Below are positions 1-8,508 of a stretch of DNA of 64,000 nt, piece after piece. The notes under the pieces are model-generated. The model saw nothing but the letters and a program-made list of their open reading frames with translations, was not told where the DNA came from and made no database searches. Location of the stretch: positions 248,001 through 312,000 of the forward strand of contig CAWJIB010000013.1 of the NCBI GenBank assembly GCA_963842835.1. The letters are read 5' to 3'. How positions within the stretch are numbered: position 1 is the stretch's first letter; each line of letters opens with the position of its first letter. The translations under genes were made by a program, and so were the position numbers. The DNA is from Roseiarcus sp963842835 (GTDB lineage Bacteria; Pseudomonadota; Alphaproteobacteria; Rhizobiales; Beijerinckiaceae).

Positions 1-1
1 G

Positions 2-1036
2 ACGCCGCTTCTGAGAACTTCGCCCGTGCCGCTGTTTCTCCTATCGCAGGCCGTGAAGGCCGCGGGCATAAAAACCGTCCTGACCGGCGAAGGCGCGGAT
101 GAACTGCTATGCGGCTACACGATCTTCAAGGAGGACCAAATTCGGCGGTTTTGGGCGCGCCAGCCGGATTCATCCATGCGGCCGGCCCTGCTTCAGCGCA
201 TCCACCATTACGTGGGCGGCGAAGATGCGCGCCGCAATTCGGTTTGGCAGAGCTTCTTCGGCCACGGACTGCTTGACACCGGGCATCCCTTCTATTCGCA
301 CTTGGTCCGCTGGCGCAATACAGGCTGGACCTTGCGTCTTCTCGCCCCCGAAATCCGCGAAAGCTTCCCGCTGGAGTCGATGATGGGAGAGATGGAGGCC
401 AATCTGCCGGCCGGCTGGCGCGATTGGGAGCCTCTTATTCGGGCCCAATATATCGAGATTGAAGGCTTTATGTCGTCCTACCTGTTGTCCTGCCAAGGCG
501 ACCGGGTGGCGATGGCCCATGGCGTTGAGGCGCGTTATCCCTTCCTCGATCCCGATTTAGTCGATTTCTGCTTCACCCTGGAGACGAGCGACAAGATGAT
601 CGGGACGCGCGACAAGCTCGCGCTTCGCCGTGTCGCCCGACGACGCCTGCCGGCGGAGATATGGGGGCGGCGTAAGCAGCCCTTCCGGGCGCCGATAGGG
701 TCGGCTCTTTTCGATCCGGAAGCAGAGAGGTTTTACGATATGCTGTCGCCTGCAAGCTTGGCGCAGACTGGGTGTTTCGATGCGCCGGCGATAGCTCGAC
801 TGCTGGCGAAAACGCACGCGCGGCGCGGCGAGCTTCCGGGCGAACGCGAGGAAATGGGATTGGTCGGAGTGCTCACCTTGCAGCTGCTGAGCGACGCCTT
901 CGGCGCGCAATTTCCAGGGCGGGTTCGCGACGGCCAAGAGCGTTTGGCGCGAATGCGGTGCGATGTGTTCGTCGACCGGTCGAATAACGGGAGGTCGCCG
1001 CGCAGCCTCGCCCCCGCAACCGCATTTGAACATTAA
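2..1036 (+). CDS. Asparagine synthase (glutamine-hydrolysing)-like protein, 3' part
   Basis: This is the C-terminal synthetase half of an asparagine synthase-type enzyme, which adenylates a carboxylate and amidates it with ammonia. The frame is open to the left edge, so the N-terminal glutaminase domain lies outside the window. The segment LTGEGADELLCGY (about 20 residues downstream of the first visible PLFLLS) is the conserved region of the ATP-pyrophosphatase domain, and GDRVAMAHGVEARYPFLD is the typical later motif. Some 345 residues are visible of roughly 600 expected. It lies 10 bp before a NadE-like gene and a glycosyltransferase. In polysaccharide clusters such proteins often amidate sugar acids or act in glycan modification, so true asparagine synthesis is not certain. 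Confidence 0.85.
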   Translation, partial: TPLLRTSPVPLFLLSQAVKAAGIKTVLTGEGADELLCGYTIFKEDQIRRFWARQPDSSMRPALLQRIHHYVGGEDARRNSVWQSFFGHGLLDTGHPFYSHLVRWRNTGWTLRLLAPEIRESFPLESMMGEMEANLPAGWRDWEPLIRAQYIEIEGFMSSYLLSCQGDRVAMAHGVEARYPFLDPDLVDFCFTLETSDKMIGTRDKLALRRVARRRLPAEIWGRRKQPFRAPIGSALFDPEAERFYDMLSPASLAQTGCFDAPAIARLLAKTHARRGELPGEREEMGLVGVLTLQLLSDAFGAQFPGRVRDGQERLARMRCDVFVDRSNNGRSPRSLAPATAFEH

Positions 1037-1046
1037 GGCGATCAGT

Positions 1047-2036
1047 ATGGCTGACCAAGCGATCGAGACTGCGTGTCCGCTGCAGCCTGCCTTGGCGTTG
1101 GCCATTGACTGCGCGGCGGCGGCGAAACGGATCGATGATTTCATACAGACGACCTTGCGCAAGCTCAACCGCCGCGGCTGTGTCCTGGGAGTCAGCGGGG
1201 GCGTCGACTCCGCGGTGTGCGCCCATCTGGCCGTCCGGGCCATCGGACCGGAGAGAGTGATCGCGCTTCTCATGCCGGAACGGGAGTCGACGAAGGAGGC
1301 CGGGGCGCGCGCTCGCCGCCTTTGCGAGAGCCTAGGGATCCGGCACGTCGAGGAGGATATTTCTTCCTCGCTTGAATCGATTGGCTGTTACCATCAGCGT
1401 GATGAGGCGATCCGCAGGCTTTTTCCCGATTACGGGGCGGGTTGGCGGCAAAAGATCGTCATCGTTGGCGGCAAGTCATGGACGCCGCATTTTAATCTGA
1501 TCGTCCAAAGTCCGAGCGGCGAACTGTTTGAGCGGCGTATGGCGGTTGACGCATATTTACAGATCGTCGCGGCGACAAACTTCAAGCAGCGTATTCGCAA
1601 AAATCTGGAATATTATCATGCCGAACGCCTCAACTACGCCGTGCTCGGCACGCCCAACCGGCTGGAGTACGAGCTTGGCTTCTTTGTGCGCGGCGGAGAC
1701 GGGCTGGCGGACTTTAAACCCATAGCCCACCTGTATAAGACTCAAGTTTATGCCTTGGCCGAATATTTGGGCGTTCCGGAAGAAATTCGGCGCGAACCTC
1801 CCAGCACCGACACCTACAGCCTGACCCAGACCCAGGAGGAGTTCTATTTCGCTCTCTCCTGGGCGGATGCGGACCTCGTGCTCTACGCCATGTCCAACCG
1901 GTTGGATGCCGGCGCGATCGCCAAAGCCCTTGGCCGCGAGCCGGCGGAGATCGAGCGCGTCGTCATGGATTTCGAGGGCAAGCGCCGAGTGGCGGGCCGT
2001 GCGTTGAGGGAAGCTTTCATCTTCGAAGAGGACTAG
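1047..2036 (+). CDS. NAD synthase (NadE)-like ammonia-dependent amidotransferase
   Basis: The protein has 329 residues and is an adenine-nucleotide alpha-hydrolase. It carries the PP-loop GVSGGVDSAVCA near residue 50 and later GTPNRLEYELGFF and PPSTDTYSLTQTQEEF, which match the NadE layout. NadE amidates deamido-NAD with ammonia. This gene sits directly after an asparagine synthase-like gene and before glycosyltransferases. It therefore belongs to the NadE-like group found in surface-polysaccharide clusters, where it may amidate another substrate. The start ATG at 1047 follows an AAGGCG Shine-Dalgarno at 1035. The open frame extends upstream to 963 but overlaps the previous gene. Family assignment is firm; substrate is not known. 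Confidence 0.8.
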   Translation: MADQAIETACPLQPALALAIDCAAAAKRIDDFIQTTLRKLNRRGCVLGVSGGVDSAVCAHLAVRAIGPERVIALLMPERESTKEAGARARRLCESLGIRHVEEDISSSLESIGCYHQRDEAIRRLFPDYGAGWRQKIVIVGGKSWTPHFNLIVQSPSGELFERRMAVDAYLQIVAATNFKQRIRKNLEYYHAERLNYAVLGTPNRLEYELGFFVRGGDGLADFKPIAHLYKTQVYALAEYLGVPEEIRREPPSTDTYSLTQTQEEFYFALSWADADLVLYAMSNRLDAGAIAKALGREPAEIERVVMDFEGKRRVAGRALREAFIFEED

Positions 2037-2081
2037 TGACCACCGAAGATATGCGGGCTTCCGGAGCGTAAGGGTGTGCGA

Positions 2082-3080
2082 ATGAAGCAAGATCCGCTCG
2101 TTTCGGTAGTCATCCCCACTTACAATCGCGAGCAGCTGCTGCCCGCCGCAATCGACAGCGTTCTCGCTCAGACATACCGCGAATTCGAAATCGTCGTCGT
2201 TGATGACGGCTCGACAGACCGCACGGCCGACAAAATCGAGAGCATGTCTCGCTCGATCTCCGAGGACGGCGGGCGAACGCCGAGAATTCGGTATTTCCAC
2301 CAGTCGAACCAAGGCCAAAGCGCAGCCCGCAACAAGGGCATCGCGGAAGCGAAAGGGGACTGGATCGCGTTCCTCGACTCAGACGACGTATGGCTTCCGG
2401 AAAAGCTGATGTCGCAAATTCGGGCGATCGAGCAGTTTGAGGAGAGTTGCGGCGGGTGCTTCTCAGATGCGCGGTTGGTCGATCGCGGGCAGCTCGATAC
2501 AACCGCATTCCACCTCGCTGGCTGGCAATTCGAGGAGCTGATCGGCGTCATCGCCGATCCGGCGCCAAGTCTTGCAAAGGCTTTCGGCGGCGTCTGGGTT
2601 CAAACGCTTATCGCCCGCAGCGATCTCGTCCGAAAAATCGGCGGGTTCGACCCAGATCTCCATTTTGGAGAGGACTATGATTTCCTCTTTCGCTTGGCGC
2701 TCGAAACGGCTTACTGCTACGTTAATCGGCCCTTGGCGGTGATCGAACGGACCAACGCCGACATCGATCCCACCGTAGCCTTGCGAAGCTGGGACCAGGT
2801 GGATTTTCGGCTTCGCGCGCAGCAGTCGATGTATGAGAAATGGCTGCGCGCCGCCAACGTCCCAGCCGATGTGCGCAGAACGATTATCGGCAATCTTAGG
2901 TCGGTGCATAGCGCGTGGGCAAACTGGCATCTGGAGACCGGGCAATTCGATCAGGCCCGGCGGGCTGTGTCGACAGCCATGAAGTACCAGCCGACACCGC
3001 AATTGGCGATCAAATGGGCGCTCACTTGGGCCGCCCCACGCGTCGCCCGGAAGATTACTCCGAAAACAGCGGCAAGGTAA
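2082..3080 (+). CDS. Family 2 glycosyltransferase
   Basis: A GT-A fold glycosyltransferase of about 332 residues. It opens with LVSVVIPTYNREQLLPAAID, the family-2 N-terminus. VVDDGSTDRT follows (nucleotide binding), and FLDSDDVW near residue 105 is the DxD-type metal and sugar-nucleotide site. HFGEDYDFLFRLAL supplies the ED motif of the acceptor region. It probably transfers a sugar to a lipid-linked repeat unit on the cytoplasmic membrane face. ATG 2082 has the purine-rich AAGGG 7 nt upstream and is preferred to the GTG at 2076. Donor and acceptor cannot be read from sequence. Confidence 0.85.
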   Translation: MKQDPLVSVVIPTYNREQLLPAAIDSVLAQTYREFEIVVVDDGSTDRTADKIESMSRSISEDGGRTPRIRYFHQSNQGQSAARNKGIAEAKGDWIAFLDSDDVWLPEKLMSQIRAIEQFEESCGGCFSDARLVDRGQLDTTAFHLAGWQFEELIGVIADPAPSLAKAFGGVWVQTLIARSDLVRKIGGFDPDLHFGEDYDFLFRLALETAYCYVNRPLAVIERTNADIDPTVALRSWDQVDFRLRAQQSMYEKWLRAANVPADVRRTIIGNLRSVHSAWANWHLETGQFDQARRAVSTAMKYQPTPQLAIKWALTWAAPRVARKITPKTAAR

Positions 3081-3082
3081 TG

Positions 3083-3230
3083 CTCCAGACGCGACAATGT
3101 GAGCTGTGAACCTAGGTCGTCGCCCGTATCGGGCAACCGGCCGCAGGCGAGCTTGAACGCCGGGTCGGGGCGCAGGCGATTCAAATCGTCGGCATCTTCA
3201 TCGCGGCAGCGGATCGTGAAAATACGGGAC
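3083..3230 (-). pseudogene. IS1380-family transposase remnant
   Basis: The minus-strand frame reads RDEDADDLNRLRPDPAFKLA followed by CGRLPDTGDDLGSQLTLSRLE. This is the well-conserved N-terminal segment of IS1380-type DDE transposases (usual form DADDLxRLRxDPAFKLACGRLP). Only about 45 of some 450 residues remain. The fragment abuts the stop of the upstream glycosyltransferase and is fused on its other side to an IS3 fragment, so it is a dead scar. Confidence 0.7.
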
Positions 3231-3251
3231 GGGATCAAATCGGCGAGAGCG

Positions 3252-3311
3252 TGCTTCCCGCTCGCGCAAAACCGCAATGATCTGCTCTTGCGTAAACCTC
3301 GATCGCTTCAT
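3252..3311 (-). pseudogene. IS3-family OrfA N-terminal remnant
   Basis: From the minus-strand ATG at 3311 the frame reads MKRSRFTQEQIIAVLRERE. This is the start of IS3-family (IS407-like) OrfA, whose HTH begins with the same K-R-S-R-F-T-x-E-Q-I-I pattern. The match ends after about 20 codons, where unrelated and IS1380-derived sequence begins. No terminal repeats or OrfB are present. Confidence 0.65.
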
Positions 3312-3414
3312 GGCCCGGTCCTTCCTTCGGTCCGGACTCTAGCTTCACTTGGAGGAAAGCGCAGGGGTCGCAGCACTCGCGACAAAAATTACGGAAACAA
3401 CTAGAAAATCAACT

Positions 3415-4374
3415 CTATTCATAGGCTTCGGGATACTTCGTCGGCGACTTCGCGCTCACGGCGGTTCCGCCTCGGTTCCACACGACGCCGCCATTGGAAT
3501 TCAGGAGAGCCAACATCCTCCAGAAACGGTAGAGACGCACGGCCAAGAGCACGGAAAGCGCCTTGATGCGGGAAGACCACCCGTCAAGGCGGTCGGTAAA
3601 GATAACTTTCGGCCAGTCAATCGCCGGGGACGCCAAAACAGCGAGCGCCCGAGCGATCCAGCGGAATTTCCAAACGAATGTCCCATCGGAAACGTTCGCC
3701 GCGTGCTGGAGATGGCGATCCCACTTGACGAACATTTCTCGCATGGATCGACGCGCGGGATGATAGACGATCATTTGAGGAACATATTGAAACTTGCAGC
3801 CCGCCTGCACAGCGCGACGCCCCCAATCCATATCCTCCGCGATCTGTATCCCGGCAAAAGGTCCAACCCTATCGAAGTCCGAGCGGCGAACCACAAGGTT
3901 TCCCGTCCCCGAGAAGCCATGCTGCTCTATATAAAGCTTGAAGCGGTATGCGAAAATGCTCTCGTAAGCCTCCATTGCGGTGACGTCGTCCTTTCGACTC
4001 CGCCAGATTTGTACGTCTCCGCCAAGCACAGTGTGATCCGGCGAGGCGTTAATGGCGACCAAAGCGTTACTCAACCAATCGGGATGGGCTCGACAGTCGG
4101 AATCAATGAACGCCAGCACGCTTCCAACGGCCTCCTCCACACCACGATTGCGCGCCATTCCAGGCCCCGGCTCCGCTTCTTGGAGTAGCCGCGTCCCCGG
4201 ATGTCGCGCAATGACTGCGGTGGGAAGCTGAGTTGACCCATTGTCGACGACAATCACTTCAAAACGGGCGCGCTCCAACGTCTGGGCGTCGAGACTGTCG
4301 AGACACTCGGCGAGAAGTTCCAAATCGTTCAGATGAGGCACGATGACCGAAATAAGCGGGCGCTCCAATGTCAT
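3415..4374 (-). CDS. Family 2 glycosyltransferase (opposite strand)
   Basis: A 319-residue GT2 enzyme. PLISVIVPHLNDLELLAECL is the N-terminal beta-alpha unit, VVDNGST the nucleotide-binding turn and FIDSDCRAHPDW near residue 90 the DxD site. GFSGTGNLVVRRSDF and AEDMDWGRRA form the acceptor-side motifs. The C-terminus is rich in hydrophobic and basic residues and may lie against the membrane. It is transcribed against the other polysaccharide genes and lies between two transposase scars, so the local order has been rearranged. It probably adds a sugar to the same exopolysaccharide or O-unit. Confidence 0.85.
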   Translation of the reverse strand: MTLERPLISVIVPHLNDLELLAECLDSLDAQTLERARFEVIVVDNGSTQLPTAVIARHPGTRLLQEAEPGPGMARNRGVEEAVGSVLAFIDSDCRAHPDWLSNALVAINASPDHTVLGGDVQIWRSRKDDVTAMEAYESIFAYRFKLYIEQHGFSGTGNLVVRRSDFDRVGPFAGIQIAEDMDWGRRAVQAGCKFQYVPQMIVYHPARRSMREMFVKWDRHLQHAANVSDGTFVWKFRWIARALAVLASPAIDWPKVIFTDRLDGWSSRIKALSVLLAVRLYRFWRMLALLNSNGGVVWNRGGTAVSAKSPTKYPEAYE

Positions 4375-4530
4375 GCGCTAGCTCCATCCACATAAAAATA
4401 CTCGCCCATGGCGTGCACAACTCCCGAGGCGTAAAGCAATTGTCTATCACCGTAATTTAAGTCGCGCTCGATTTGAAGGCGATAATTCAACCGATGACCT
4501 GGGCCCGGCCCGAAGCGGCGCGTTCTCCGA

Positions 4531-4680
4531 CACCTTCAAATCGCCGACTCGGACCCCGCCGCGCTGGCCTGGGCTCTCGCCACTGTTGACGTGGCCGGCG
4601 ACCTCCCTCACCATCAGGCCTTGGGCGGGAAAGCCGACCATCTCGCGCAAGAGATCGGCGCCGGATTCTTTCCCACGGCT
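4531..4680 (-). pseudogene. Probable IS256-family transposase N-terminal remnant
   Basis: The minus-strand frame contains ADLLREMVGFPAQGLM then REVAGHVNSGESPGQR and RVGDLKV. This resembles the start of IS256/Mutator transposases (D-x-L-R-E-M-x-x-x-A-x-x-L-M-x-x-E-V, then a Gly-Glu-Arg stretch and R-x-G-x-x-x-L-x-x-x-K). About 50 of some 400 residues remain and the match is degenerate. It is the only thing recognised in the 745-bp gap 4375-5119, which otherwise shows no convincing gene. Confidence 0.45.
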
Positions 4681-5119
4681 TGGCGGAAGTTCATCATCTC
4701 ATCGGTCGCCGGAGCTCCTCAGTTGCCTTGAGAAATCGCAATCCAGACTTATTGGCGAACGTCGATGACCGCCGCGAAGGCGCTCGCTTTTCACAGGGCC
4801 ATAAGGGTGCGGTTCGCCTTCGCTGCCGCCGAGCCGCCACCGCGCCGGTGTGATCGAAAATTAACGGAGACATCGTATGATTCTTTTGGGGCAAGGACCG
4901 ATCGCAACGCGTTGGCGGAGCGCCGGGGGCTCTTGGATTTAGACATCTCGGTTAGAATTCGATTATGTTCGCCCATGGCAGCTTTCTCGTTGCTACGGAA
5001 TCGAGTCGCACCAAAATTTTGCGCGGTCATCCCGAGCGAATGTGGCGCTCACGGCAGCGTCCGCTTAAGGTTGTTTTCCGGGGCGTGGTGAGACCTGTTG
5101 AGGCTAAAGTGAGCTTGCA

Positions 5120-6523
5120 TTGCTGAAGCGATACCTCGAAGCATTCTCGTCCGCGTCGGTCTCGCCCGTCGCATCCTTTGCGTTTCGCTTTCTCCGCACC
5201 ATCATATTGTCTCGCCTACTCACGCCTGAGCACGTTGGCGCCTGCGTCGCGCTATACACAATTCTGTCTAGCTGCGAGTTGATCACCACGGTCGGACTTG
5301 ACTCATTTGTCTTCGTACGGGTTGGCGAAGACCGGGCGCAGGCCGTTGCCGCTGCGCAGCAGATCGCGTTTTTGCGTGGTCTTCTTCTCGGCGCGGCGAT
5401 CCTGCTTTTCGCACCAGCGCTGGCCGACCTTTTCGGCGCCAGCGCGCATAGTGTCGCTTGGCTCTCTGTGGTGCCGCCGATCTTCAGCTTGAGGAACTTG
5501 AGCGTCGTTCAGATCCAGCAAGAATTCAGGTATCTTCCGGAAACGGTTAGTAACGTCGGGGGGCAGGTCGGTGCGGTGATCGCGGCAGTACTCGCCGCTG
5601 TGTGGTTTCAGGACGAGCGCGCAATGTTGGCCAGTCTCATGGTTGAGGCGTTGGTGAACGTGCCGCTCTCGTATTTGTTGGCGCCGCGACGACGAGTGGC
5701 CGCTGTCGACCCGATGATGCGCCGAGCGGCGCTGACGTTTGGATTCCCGCTACTCGTCAACGGAATTGCACTTATGGTGCTCGGCGTGCTGGACCGCGTG
5801 ATTGTCGTCAATCTGTTCGATCTCGCTGCGCTGGCCAAATACTCGCTGGCCGCCAACCTCGTCATCGCACCCGCATCAATCTTGATCGGAATCCTTAGCA
5901 AGATTTGCATGCCGCTGGTCGCTCGCGCACGGGCTGATCAAGGCGCGTCAAATAGCGCATCGTTGATTATGCTCATGGCGGTGCTTTTGGTCGGGGCGGC
6001 TTACGCAGTGCCGGTCGCGCTTTTCCTCGATCGGCTAGTGCCGCTCGTGTATGGCGCCCAATACCAAGTGACGCCGGCCTTTAGCGCTCTGATGGGCTGC
6101 CTCGCCTTTGTCCGGATTTGCCGTAGCGGCCCAAATAACATTCTGCTCATCCACAGCGAAACGGCGCGGCTGACCGCTGGGAATGCGATTTCCAGCGCTG
6201 GCGTTTTAATCGGATTCCTTCTAGCGATGCGGTACAGAGAGTTAGAGGCGATCATCGCCGGCCTAGCGATCGGCGACGCTTTGTCGCTTGCTCTATTGTC
6301 GGTGCTCACCAGCCGACACGTTCGCCTTCGAAACGCATTCCGCCTGTATGCGCCCGTAACTGCTCTGACGGTCGGGCTTGTCGCACTTGCTCGATTGGCC
6401 GAAGGCGGTCTCGGCACGAATCTGGGTCTACGATTTATTTTGCTTGTAGCCGCAACATTCGTGATTGCTTTGGAAGCGGTGGCCGTTCATTACAAGTTCG
6501 TCACCAAGCTCATTCGCCCGTAA
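5120..6523 (+). CDS. Wzx-like polysaccharide flippase (MOP superfamily)
   Basis: A 467-residue integral membrane protein with about 12-14 hydrophobic segments spread over its length and no soluble domain. Its N-terminus (SPVASFAFRFLRTIILSRLL, then TPEHVGA) is the usual first helix and loop of O-antigen and exopolysaccharide flippases. It would move undecaprenyl-linked repeat units across the inner membrane. The start is a TTG at 5120; an in-frame stop lies 5 codons upstream and no ATG precedes the first helix. The Shine-Dalgarno is weak. It is the last recognisable gene of the polysaccharide cluster. Confidence 0.8.
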   Translation: MLKRYLEAFSSASVSPVASFAFRFLRTIILSRLLTPEHVGACVALYTILSSCELITTVGLDSFVFVRVGEDRAQAVAAAQQIAFLRGLLLGAAILLFAPALADLFGASAHSVAWLSVVPPIFSLRNLSVVQIQQEFRYLPETVSNVGGQVGAVIAAVLAAVWFQDERAMLASLMVEALVNVPLSYLLAPRRRVAAVDPMMRRAALTFGFPLLVNGIALMVLGVLDRVIVVNLFDLAALAKYSLAANLVIAPASILIGILSKICMPLVARARADQGASNSASLIMLMAVLLVGAAYAVPVALFLDRLVPLVYGAQYQVTPAFSALMGCLAFVRICRSGPNNILLIHSETARLTAGNAISSAGVLIGFLLAMRYRELEAIIAGLAIGDALSLALLSVLTSRHVRLRNAFRLYAPVTALTVGLVALARLAEGGLGTNLGLRFILLVAATFVIALEAVAVHYKFVTKLIRP

Positions 6524-6710
6524 AGAATTCCGCGATCCCGGATTGTGTGGCTTTGGCGGCGATTTGAAGTATTCGCTTCTACCGATTTGCGGTAACTTCG
6601 TCCTGCTCGAGGTCGTCTGCTCGGTCTGATCGATTCCGGCGTTGAAGATCAGCGACGCACTCGCGGCGAGGCGCGGAAAGGGCCGAATGGCTGCGGCGCC
6701 AAGGGAATAG

Positions 6711-6866
6711 CTAGACCCACCATGCCTCGCGCCGTACGTCGTCGCGCCATTTATGATTGGCGCCAAGAGCGTCCTTCCCAGAGGCGCGGCCTTGATCGAG
6801 CGGGAGCAGTCGGAGCGCTTCCTCTTCCCATAGAGAGCCGTCGGCGCCCGGCGAGCTGGCGCTCAT
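6711..6866 (-). CDS. Small 51-aa ORF coupled to DUF2478 gene
   Basis: The ATG at 6866 overlaps the TGA of the DUF2478 gene as ATGA, the classical sign of translational coupling. The product is acidic to neutral, soluble, and begins MSASSPGADGSLWEEEAL, ending DDVRREAWWV. No family is recognised. It could be a genuine small partner or the stub of a longer lost gene. The 187 bp between it and the flippase (6524-6710) show nothing recognisable. Confidence 0.4.
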   Translation of the reverse strand: MSASSPGADGSLWEEEALRLLPLDQGRASGKDALGANHKWRDDVRREAWWV

Positions 6867-7399
6867 GCCGCTCTTGCTGACACGATCGCAATGTCCGTCC
6901 ACCAGTTTCGCACGACCCGGAGGCGATGGTCGAGCAGGGTTCCCAAGGCGCCGGTGAAATCCAGCCAGTTGGGAACAAGCCCGCGCTTGACCGCGGTCAG
7001 CGTCGTGCGCCCTTCGCCGACCGCGAAGGCGAGTTCGGCGCGAAAGCCGCCGCCGTTCGCCTCCTGTTTGCCGAACTTGGAGAAGAACAGGATGTCCGAC
7101 GGCTGCATCGCGGCAAAACGCAGTCGCGCCGCCGCGCCGGCGAGGGCGGAAGGATCGAGGCGGCAGCTTCCCGCGCCCGGCCCGAGATCCCGGCGCAGCG
7201 GAATGATTTCGCCCGTTTCGACGTCCTGCAGCCGCATCGGCGCACTCGGGCCGCAGCCCGTCGCCTCTGGCGGCAGTTGAACGATGCCGCGCGCGTCGAC
7301 GCCGGCCTCGACGAGTTCGCGCGCGAAGGCCGACATCAGCGCGTCGACGGCGACGCCGTCGTCGTAGACGATCGCGGCGAGGCGGACCGGATCGTTCAG
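6863..7399 (-). CDS. DUF2478 family protein (nucleotide-binding, molybdenum/nitrogenase-associated)
   Basis: The frame reads RLAAIVYDDGVAVDALMSAF near the start and EVDARGIVQLP-like sequence after it, then DILFFSKFGKQEANGGGFR, matching DUF2478. This family of roughly 170-180 residues is predicted to bind nucleotide and often lies near molybdate or nitrogen-fixation genes. The stop overlaps a small downstream ORF. The start is unclear: the family N-terminus coincides with a CTG at 7399 that overlaps the fixX stop, and the only ATG or GTG codons in frame lie far inside fixX. A non-standard or coupled start is therefore likely. Confidence 0.65.
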   Translation of the reverse strand: MNDPVRLAAIVYDDGVAVDALMSAFARELVEAGVDARGIVQLPPEATGCGPSAPMRLQDVETGEIIPLRRDLGPGAGSCRLDPSALAGAAARLRFAAMQPSDILFFSKFGKQEANGGGFRAELAFAVGEGRTTLTAVKRGLVPNWLDFTGALGTLLDHRLRVVRNWWTDIAIVSARAA

Positions 7400-7677
7400 C
7401 CGAACTTGAACAGCACGCCGTAGCCGCCGCGCGGATAGTTCCACTCGACCTCCCCCGACGGCTCGCACATGACGCGGCACGTGCCGCATTCGAAGCAGCC
7501 GTCGGGCGCGACTTCGACTTGTCCGGCCTCGGTGAGCGTGTAGCACCCGGCCGGACACAGCGTGGTCATCGCCATAAGATTGGCGCGCTGTCCATTAGTT
7601 ACGCATTGCACAAGAGACGAGCGAACGAATTGACCAGGCTGGAAATCGGCGATCTCGAGCTCGGCTTTTCGGTGCAT
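7396..7677 (-). CDS. fixX: Ferredoxin-like protein FixX, atypical N-terminus
   Basis: FixX is the 4Fe-4S partner of the FixABC electron-bifurcating flavoprotein complex that supplies low-potential electrons to nitrogenase. The C-terminal 60 residues are textbook: LCPAGCYTL, DGCFECGTCRVMCEP and EWNYPRGGYGVLFKFG carry the cluster cysteines. Upstream of NLMAMTTLCPAGCY the usual family sequence is missing and an unrelated stretch of about 33 residues takes its place. The gene lacks fixABC neighbours in this window. It overlaps the DUF2478 gene at its stop. It may be a 5'-truncated remnant that gained a new start. Confidence 0.7.
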   Translation of the reverse strand: MHRKAELEIADFQPGQFVRSSLVQCVTNGQRANLMAMTTLCPAGCYTLTEAGQVEVAPDGCFECGTCRVMCEPSGEVEWNYPRGGYGVLFKFG

Positions 7678-7701
7678 CGGCCTCGGGATGTCGCGGGGCC
7701 T

Positions 7702-8358
7702 TCAGGCAAGCTTGGTCTCGCCGCCGGCGGCGGTCATCCAGGGTCGGTGGTTAATGACGCCGACGCGCCAGCCGGCCCAGCCTTCGCCTTTGAGATGGTC
7801 GAGGCGCGTCAGGGAACAATTGTCGACGGCGAAGGCCAGGCCGCCTTCGGGTTGCAGACCCAGAGCGATGGCGAGCGCCGCCTTGACCGTGCCGCCATGC
7901 GCGACGGCGACGATGTCTCGGCCATTCCATTGCTGGCTAAGGCGTTCGACCGCGCCATGCACGCGTGCGACGACGTCGGCGAAGCTTTCGCCATTCGGCG
8001 CACGCTCGTCGGCCGGGGCGAACCAATGGCTGCCCGGCGCCGGCCCGGCCAAGAACGCGGCGCGATCCAGGCCCTGCCAGTCGCCCAGATGCTGTTCGGC
8101 GAGATCGCGCTCTTGCAGCAACGTTTCCGGCGCATCGAGGCCGGCTTTCCAGATCGCCGCAGCGGTTTGATGGGTGCGGCGCAAATGGCTGGCGACCCAG
8201 ATCGCGCCTTTCGGCAACGCGCCCGCGAGCGCTTGGAACACGTGGACTTCGCTGCAATCGCAACCAAGATCGGTCTGGCCGTAAATCCGGCCGTGGTCCT
8301 CGCGCACGGGCGCGTGGCGAACCCACCACCAGCGGGTGCGGACAAGAGCCTTTTCCAC
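7702..8358 (-). CDS. Histidine phosphatase family protein
   Basis: A 218-residue phosphoglycerate mutase-like phosphatase. WWVRHAP near residue 15 holds the phosphorylated histidine within an RHA motif. SHLRRTHQTA gives the phosphate-binding arginine, NGES the acidic region, and AVAHGGTVKAAL the second catalytic histidine. Substrates in this family range from phosphosugars to cobalamin precursors, and none can be chosen here. The GTG at 8358 is the first start consistent with family length; the frame itself stays open much further upstream, antisense to an SDR gene. It is divergent from that SDR with a 150-bp shared promoter region. Confidence 0.8.
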   Translation of the reverse strand: MEKALVRTRWWWVRHAPVREDHGRIYGQTDLGCDCSEVHVFQALAGALPKGAIWVASHLRRTHQTAAAIWKAGLDAPETLLQERDLAEQHLGDWQGLDRAAFLAGPAPGSHWFAPADERAPNGESFADVVARVHGAVERLSQQWNGRDIVAVAHGGTVKAALAIALGLQPEGGLAFAVDNCSLTRLDHLKGEGWAGWRVGVINHRPWMTAAGGETKLA

Positions 8359-8508
8359 GCCGTTTGCGGTCTCTATAGTGTTCTGTGCGAGGGGTTTCGA
8401 CAAAGGTTCAATCCTTCGGCTCGTAACGTGCGTCTGTCTATGCGGGCGGGCGCCCGGCTTCAAGCTGGGGAGCGCTGCGCGCGGCCTTCGCCGCAGAGGG
8501 AGGACACA

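Noticed and set aside
4447..5091. Several short ORFs in the 4375-5119 gap
   Set aside because: None has family sequence or a ribosome-binding site apart from the transposase-like fragment listed.
7519..8508. Upstream extension of the SDR frame
   Set aside because: This part is antisense to fixX and the histidine phosphatase; SDR homology and a strong ribosome-binding site begin at 8509.
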